A stretch of DNA of 64,000 nt from Mactromeris polynyma (taxonomy: Eukaryota; Mollusca; Bivalvia; Venerida; Mactridae), in assembly GCA_032209605.1 (NCBI GenBank), contig JASFXZ010000043.1:1660819-1724818 (forward strand), written 5' to 3'. The position numbers and the translations under genes are program-made. Below are positions 59,378-64,000 of this stretch, in pieces. The notes under the pieces were generated by a model. The model did no database searches. It was given only the letters and a program-made list of their open reading frames with translations, and was not told the origin of the DNA. Position 1 is the stretch's first letter. The number at the start of each line of letters is the position of its first letter.

Positions 59378-59794
59378 ATCGAGATTACATCACTGTGTAT
59401 GTGTGTCAGTATCAGCGCAACTGTTGCTCTTGTGTGCCTCTTCGGCCCAAAGGTGTACATTGTCATATTCCAGCCCCATAAAAACGTGCGACAAGGGGCA
59501 ACACCTTCACTCCAATCAGCCAGCAGGAGTTTTCCAAAACCATTTATTCCAAATCCTAACAATCAAACGGCTATATGTTCAAAGCCAACATTAACATCGT
59601 ATGAAAGCAATAATGGACATGTGAGTGGTGTTACTAAAGTTGTTAATAATGTACACACCACAACTAGTACCATCGAGACAATAAATGACATGTTTTCGGA
59701 TAGTTTAGAGGAGGACGAAGACGACTTTTGTGATGAGACATCATTCATTCCTAAACCAACTGAAGATAAAGCAACATCGACATCAGAACAATGA
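59378..59794 (+). CDS. mGluR-like exon G (TM7 and C-terminal tail)
   Basis: Phase 0 from TTGTTTTACAG, visible residues 632-769, stop TGA at 59792-59794. It begins 'IEITSLCMCVSISATVALVC' (TM7), then 'GPKVYIVIFQPHKNVRQ', the conserved class C end of TM7 with the PKxY motif. The ~110-residue tail is rich in Ser, Thr and Asn and has an acidic run 'DSLEEDEDDFCDE' near 741-753. I see no Homer-type PPxxF motif and no standard PDZ-binding end (it closes TSEQ). Confidence 0.95.
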   Translation: MEITSLCMCVSISATVALVCLFGPKVYIVIFQPHKNVRQGATPSLQSASRSFPKPFIPNPNNQTAICSKPTLTSYESNNGHVSGVTKVVNNVHTTTSTIETINDMFSDSLEEDEDDFCDETSFIPKPTEDKATSTSEQ

Positions 59795-60860
59795 ATTATA
59801 GAATCAAAACTTTATACGAAAGACGTGATTAGTTGACATTTTCGATTAGAGAAAAGTCATTCATCGAAGTTGGAGATCTAGCGAACTATAGTCTAATAGT
59901 ATGCGAAACGTCTTCAGGATGATATTATGTCGTTTTAAGTTAGAAGAAAAACTAGAATCAAATATCACACAAAGTTCTCTACATTTACAGGATTCCATGT
60001 ACATTTGTTTTGGCTCTACCTGCCTTCAACCTTGAAATGTATTACATTACATCTGAACTTCTGTACACTGAAACACTTTTCTAATTGGTCAATCCTCTTG
60101 TAAGCTATTAATTACTTAGGATATAAATCTTTATAAGCAGTATTTGCACACTGATCATGAGTTTACATTTACCTTTTAAATTCACTCATGGGTAATAATG
60201 AAGTAGGCAGACTTAGTTAATATATATTTCACTGTATATATTTTGAAAAACAAATGATGGCAATACAAGAAGTGACCTATTAGAAAAGCATTTGAGTGTA
60301 TGTATATTATTTTCTAATGGTGTGTTTAGTGATTACTTCATTCAAACTTATGTTAAATGTTATTATACGAATTCTCATGTAAAGAATGTCATTTTGTTAT
60401 ATATTTAATTCATAGTTCTATCATATGCTATTTTATATCAAATTCATAGCATCAATATCTTTTGTTCTATGTATTGATTTCGAGACTTCATTCTTCCCGG
60501 AAAATGACCATTGGTGACTAAGACCATTTGACACATTCGTTATTCATCATATTCAAGTCATTCTCATCAACCTAGCAAAAATGCTTCTCTCACACTTACT
60601 ATTGACTGGGTCAATCAAATAGGCATTATGATGGAATTTGAAAGAATGTTACAAGAAATTTACAAAATTTAACTGGATATCTATATTGCTTATAAAGGGT
60701 TCCACAGTAACTATAACTTTGAACAGTATGTAAACAAGACTGGAAAATAACGGTCCATTTTATATTTTGGGCATTAAGACGCCGTCTAAATTATGAGTAA
60801 TTTATGCACTTTTTTGCTATACAGCTACTAATTGTCAAATAAAGATCAGTAAAGCAATTG
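59795..60860 (+). other. Likely 3' UTR with poly(A) signal
   Basis: The first canonical AATAAA I find after the stop is at 60838-60843, giving a 3' UTR of about 1 kb. No repeat was recognised inside. The cleavage site is inferred. Confidence 0.55.
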
Positions 60861-61616
60861 CTAGTTTCTAAGTGAAAATCATTGAACAGTGTCAGCTGAA
60901 TGTTTAGATGTTGTTTTCGTATTACTCTTTCAACAAAAATACTGGTTGTAGGAATATTTTGCTACCATTGTTGATGACAGATGTTTTAATCCACGACTAA
61001 TTGACAACTTTTGTAATTTATAACGAAATGTACGGATACCGTTAATGGCGGCAGATTTATGCCCGCAAAATTAGAAATAGTTAACATACATGACATAGAT
61101 CAAATTGTTTCAGACTTTAATGAGACATAACAGCATCATATGTCATTATAATTATACGTGCTGGTGTTATTTTTATGCCATAAACAAACCAAGTACTACT
61201 TTCATGTAGCAAACATGCATGGCACGTGGGTAAACGCACACAAAGCATTTTTATATACGTTGTAATGCATTTGTTTAATACAACTAAATATATTAAATGT
61301 TCTCACAATTATATTGGTTTGATCAGAATCAACGTAGCTATTGTGTGGGCTCATGTTCACTCTAAATAAATTTACATGCGTATTTTTACATTTTGGAAGA
61401 AATCCTTGTATATTGTTTTCAAAATATTTTCCACAAACGATTTTTGTCAAAAGATTTTACGACTTTTTAAGTAAATCATGAAAACGTGCACATCGTGTGT
61501 CTTGTAATATGCCCATTTTGCAATGTACTTCAAATAAATGCCGACTTAATTCGTAACCATTAACAGATTTATTATATGTGTCATTTAAGCATTTAACTAA
61601 CATCTACGATGAGTTT
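60861..61616. other. Non-coding 3' flank
   Basis: No gene was recognised. Further AATAAA-type hexamers near 61365 and 61532 could serve as alternative poly(A) sites. Confidence 0.35.
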
Positions 61617-61870
61617 AAAACAGAGAGAACTACAGGGAACGTCACATACACAAGACAGTGCCTCCCCACGCAGACCTCCGGAAAAACAACAATCCACAAA
61701 ACATAAGGCTCTTAAGGAGGTCAAACGGTACACATATTAAGGAACAGAGGCACAAGGAATGGCCCGGCAGACCACAAGGAATAACTAGGAGAATCAAAGT
61801 GGACAGTGAAGGGAGGGGATGGGGGGAATTAATGGATGGAAAAGATCACAGGACAAGGATGAGTAATTGT
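61617..61870 (-). repeat. Dispersed 3'-anchored repeat, copy 8
   Basis: ACAGAGAGAACTACAGGGAA, then 'CACAAGACAGTGCCTCCCCA', 'CGCAGACCTCCGGAAAAACA', 'GGAATAACTAGGAGAATCAA', 'GGAATTAATGGATGGAAAAG'. It is the best-preserved short copy, about 250 bp. The 71-codon plus frame inside is an artefact. Confidence 0.78.
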
Positions 61871-64000
61871 TAAACTTTTAATCAAATATAGAGTGCGTGG
61901 ATGCATTTGCGCTGTATCAACACACATGTACATCAAAGTTTATTTCAAATCACAATACGACAACGTCTTGAATGCATAAAGTTTTAAATTTGAAAATAAA
62001 GTTTGCTTAAATATGTATTATTCCATAGTTTGATATGGTCGTCTGCTGGGCGAAAACCATAATGGCACATGAACATGTGTTATTCTCGTGCAAAGGGAGA
62101 AATATCACACTTTTTAGAGTATTAGTGGATTGACATAATGTGAAGCAATCTTTAGTAGTTATTGATCCAGTTGTAAACTGTTCACCTACACATGCAACTT
62201 TTAAACATAAGTCCTAAATTACGGAAATTTAATGAGCTTTGAACCATATTTTGTAAAGTAATAAAAATGAACACGCTTTCATACAACGGGTTAATCAGAA
62301 AAGCAATATTGTCAATAGTGTTACGGGAATGTTAAAGAATACTCGCACATCCTTTAAATGGAAGGCAAATTGGTACCTTTTCGAATTCCTTCCAAATAAT
62401 CGTCTGCATAAAACCTCAATGCATCGTTTTAATTGAAATTTCGTTAAAGAGAAGCTCCTAATTGAAAGTATAAAAGACACAGTGTTGATATTAAATTATA
62501 TTAGGGGTAACAACAATTCTTGCAAAAATATGTAATGGGCATGCATCAGACAGAAATATAAAGATTTTTGAATAAATCACACCACATCACTAAACGTATC
62601 AATGGAAAATGTCATTGACTCAAGAATATGTTGACAAATGTCCCTTATTTTATTAAAAGTGGATTGGATTCTGGAAAAAGCATGAACTTCTGGAAAGGAA
62701 ATGCATGAACATAACAAGGCCATCAGTCAGAACGACTGTTGTCAGCAGAAAACTGAATTAAATATGAAACGAAACCGAAAAAAAACTAAGAACTTTTTTA
62801 TCATAGGATTTCCAAATGAAGACGTGAAGCAATTTTGTTCATACGGTATTGAGTTTTTCCTCTTTCACAATGTTCCAAGACACCTTTTTTAACATAATAA
62901 TGATGAGTATTTTCTAAAAAAGAAATATTACAAAATGCGTTGTAATTCTTTGTTTGAAATTAGCAACAGGAAATGAACAATTTAAGAAGAAAGAAAGTTT
63001 GCAGCAACAGAAAACAACATGCTTGTAGTAAAGAAAAATGTATTACAAAACGACGAACATGTATTACAATGTCATCCTTTGATAGTTGCCTCGGTAGACA
63101 CACGCGTTTATTTCCTCCTGCGTGTGATTTACAAGTACAAAAGTTGCTGCAGAATGCAGCAAATGGAGGTTGCACGGCGATCAAAGTTGAGCAAAAATGA
63201 GGTAGTCAAAGTTAACAAGTTGACCTATATTGGCCAAAATTATTGCATCAGATTTTAATGCCAGTAATTTTTGATGGTTATAATTGATTTAGTAGTGCAA
63301 AATAAGCCTTTATTCCAAATTTTAGTGCAAAATAAGCCTTTATTCCAAATTTATATGCAATATATATAAATTGCAAATAATTAAAACAGGAATATGTGAA
63401 TGATAATTTGGTAGAAAATGACTTGACCGTTTTCAAATTATTGGTCTAAATGAGATCATTAATCTAGTATTTAAATAGTACAAACATATTAATTGTATAA
63501 CATCATGTTATTTTTATGTAAAAAAGTATGTAAAACAAATACATTCAGAGTCATTACTATGTGTTTTATCTATGTCTGTCACACCTCAGTCCATTCAGCT
63601 TTGAATAGATACCAATAATATAGATACAATATGCTCTTTCTCATAATGTCATGTCATGAGTTGTATACTGAGAATGTAGAGACACAATTTGTTTGGATTT
63701 CAACCCAACATTTGCAGCCGTCTGTGATATAAGCAACTAATATTATCAATAGCTGCTTGTTTTATGTGTTTAACTGTAGTATTACAAAGCTTGTTGAAAA
63801 AATCATAAGTCTCCACAAATGGTACTTTTCCCAACCTGATAAATATTCCTCATAAGCATGCACAAACAAACCTAGATGAAACAACAGCTTAGCGCTTGTG
63901 ATTAGTATATAGATAGTGCCATATCTAGATAACCAAGTTGAAAAAAACAATACACACACTATATAACAGTGATTACAATTTTATTGAAAAAGAACTGCAT
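61871..64000. other. Non-coding 3' flank
   Basis: No gene was recognised. Frames of 60-79 codons (for example 62701-62892 and the overlapping set at 62960-63258) have no motifs. A 30-bp unit (AATAAGCCTTTATTCCAAAT and on) is repeated twice at about 63301-63350. Confidence 0.4.

Larger units (their letters stand above)
25291..60860 (+). other. Metabotropic glutamate receptor-like gene, 5' part missing
   Basis: Seven exons joined by phase give 769 residues plus stop, numbered here from the first visible residue. Residues 1-321 are most of the Venus-flytrap ligand domain, about 343-397 the cysteine-rich domain (nine Cys), about 409-655 seven membrane helices, and about 656-769 the intracellular tail. 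Introns are 6804, 16275, 1881, 2798, 588 and 3848 bp; five of six are GT-AG and intron 5 is GC-AG. The protein is a class C G-protein-coupled receptor of the plasma membrane. Ligand-domain wording ('SDSWG', 'AEGTISILPKR', 'VQFVIDSVYA') is closest in feel to group II/III mGluRs. The α-amino-acid contacts Thr9, Asp29, Tyr57 and Asp138 are kept. The lysine for the distal carboxylate is Leu228, so glutamate may not be the ligand. It could be a divergent mGluR or an orphan mXR-like receptor. No gene symbol is given because orthology is not settled. Confidence 0.93.

Overview
The window is eukaryotic and AT-rich. It has long introns, no operons and a dense load of mobile-element debris. The best guess for the organism is a bivalve mollusc. 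This is an inference from the tRNA-derived SINEs, a 'GTCGAGC…GCTCGAC' repeat, several low-complexity families of a kind I associate with molluscan genomes, and the style of the retroelements. Nothing in the window fixes the species.

Only one host gene is supported: a class C GPCR of the metabotropic glutamate receptor (mGluR) family on the + strand, seen as seven exons (25291-25507, 32312-32599, 48875-49000, 50882-51088, 53887-54013, 54602-55529, 59378-59794). The exon phases join without a break into 769 codons plus stop. They cover most of the ligand-binding domain, the nine-cysteine domain, all seven membrane helices and the C-tail. The first ~150-200 residues (signal peptide and first half of the Venus-flytrap) were not found and probably lie upstream of the window or in small exons I missed. 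Two points stand out. The lysine that binds the distal carboxylate of glutamate in vertebrate mGluRs is a leucine here. Intron 5 needs a GC donor (GC-AG intron).

Region 1-25.3 kb is gene-free as far as I can see. It holds a 276-bp tandem duplication, a 15-bp minisatellite, a minus-strand retroelement graveyard (4.3-7.2 kb), a SINE with target-site duplication (10.9 kb), a nearly complete LINE with a doubled 3' end (12.5-16.1 kb), a small TIR element (16.3 kb) and a composite repeat (23.4-24.2 kb).

Region 25.3-60.9 kb is the receptor gene. Its introns have taken up a foldback element, a minus-strand SINE, a Penelope-like reverse transcriptase, higher-order minisatellites (44/45-bp, 20-bp and 18-bp units), tRNA-like repeats, Tc1 and hAT transposase remnants, a hAT-like and a pogo-like non-autonomous element, and a MITE with a CRE-like octamer ending 52 bp before exon 5.

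Region 60.9-64 kb is 3' flank with one further dispersed repeat copy. At least eight copies of one repeat family are scattered through the window. Most share one end and are cut to different lengths at the other, as expected of retrotransposon 3' ends.
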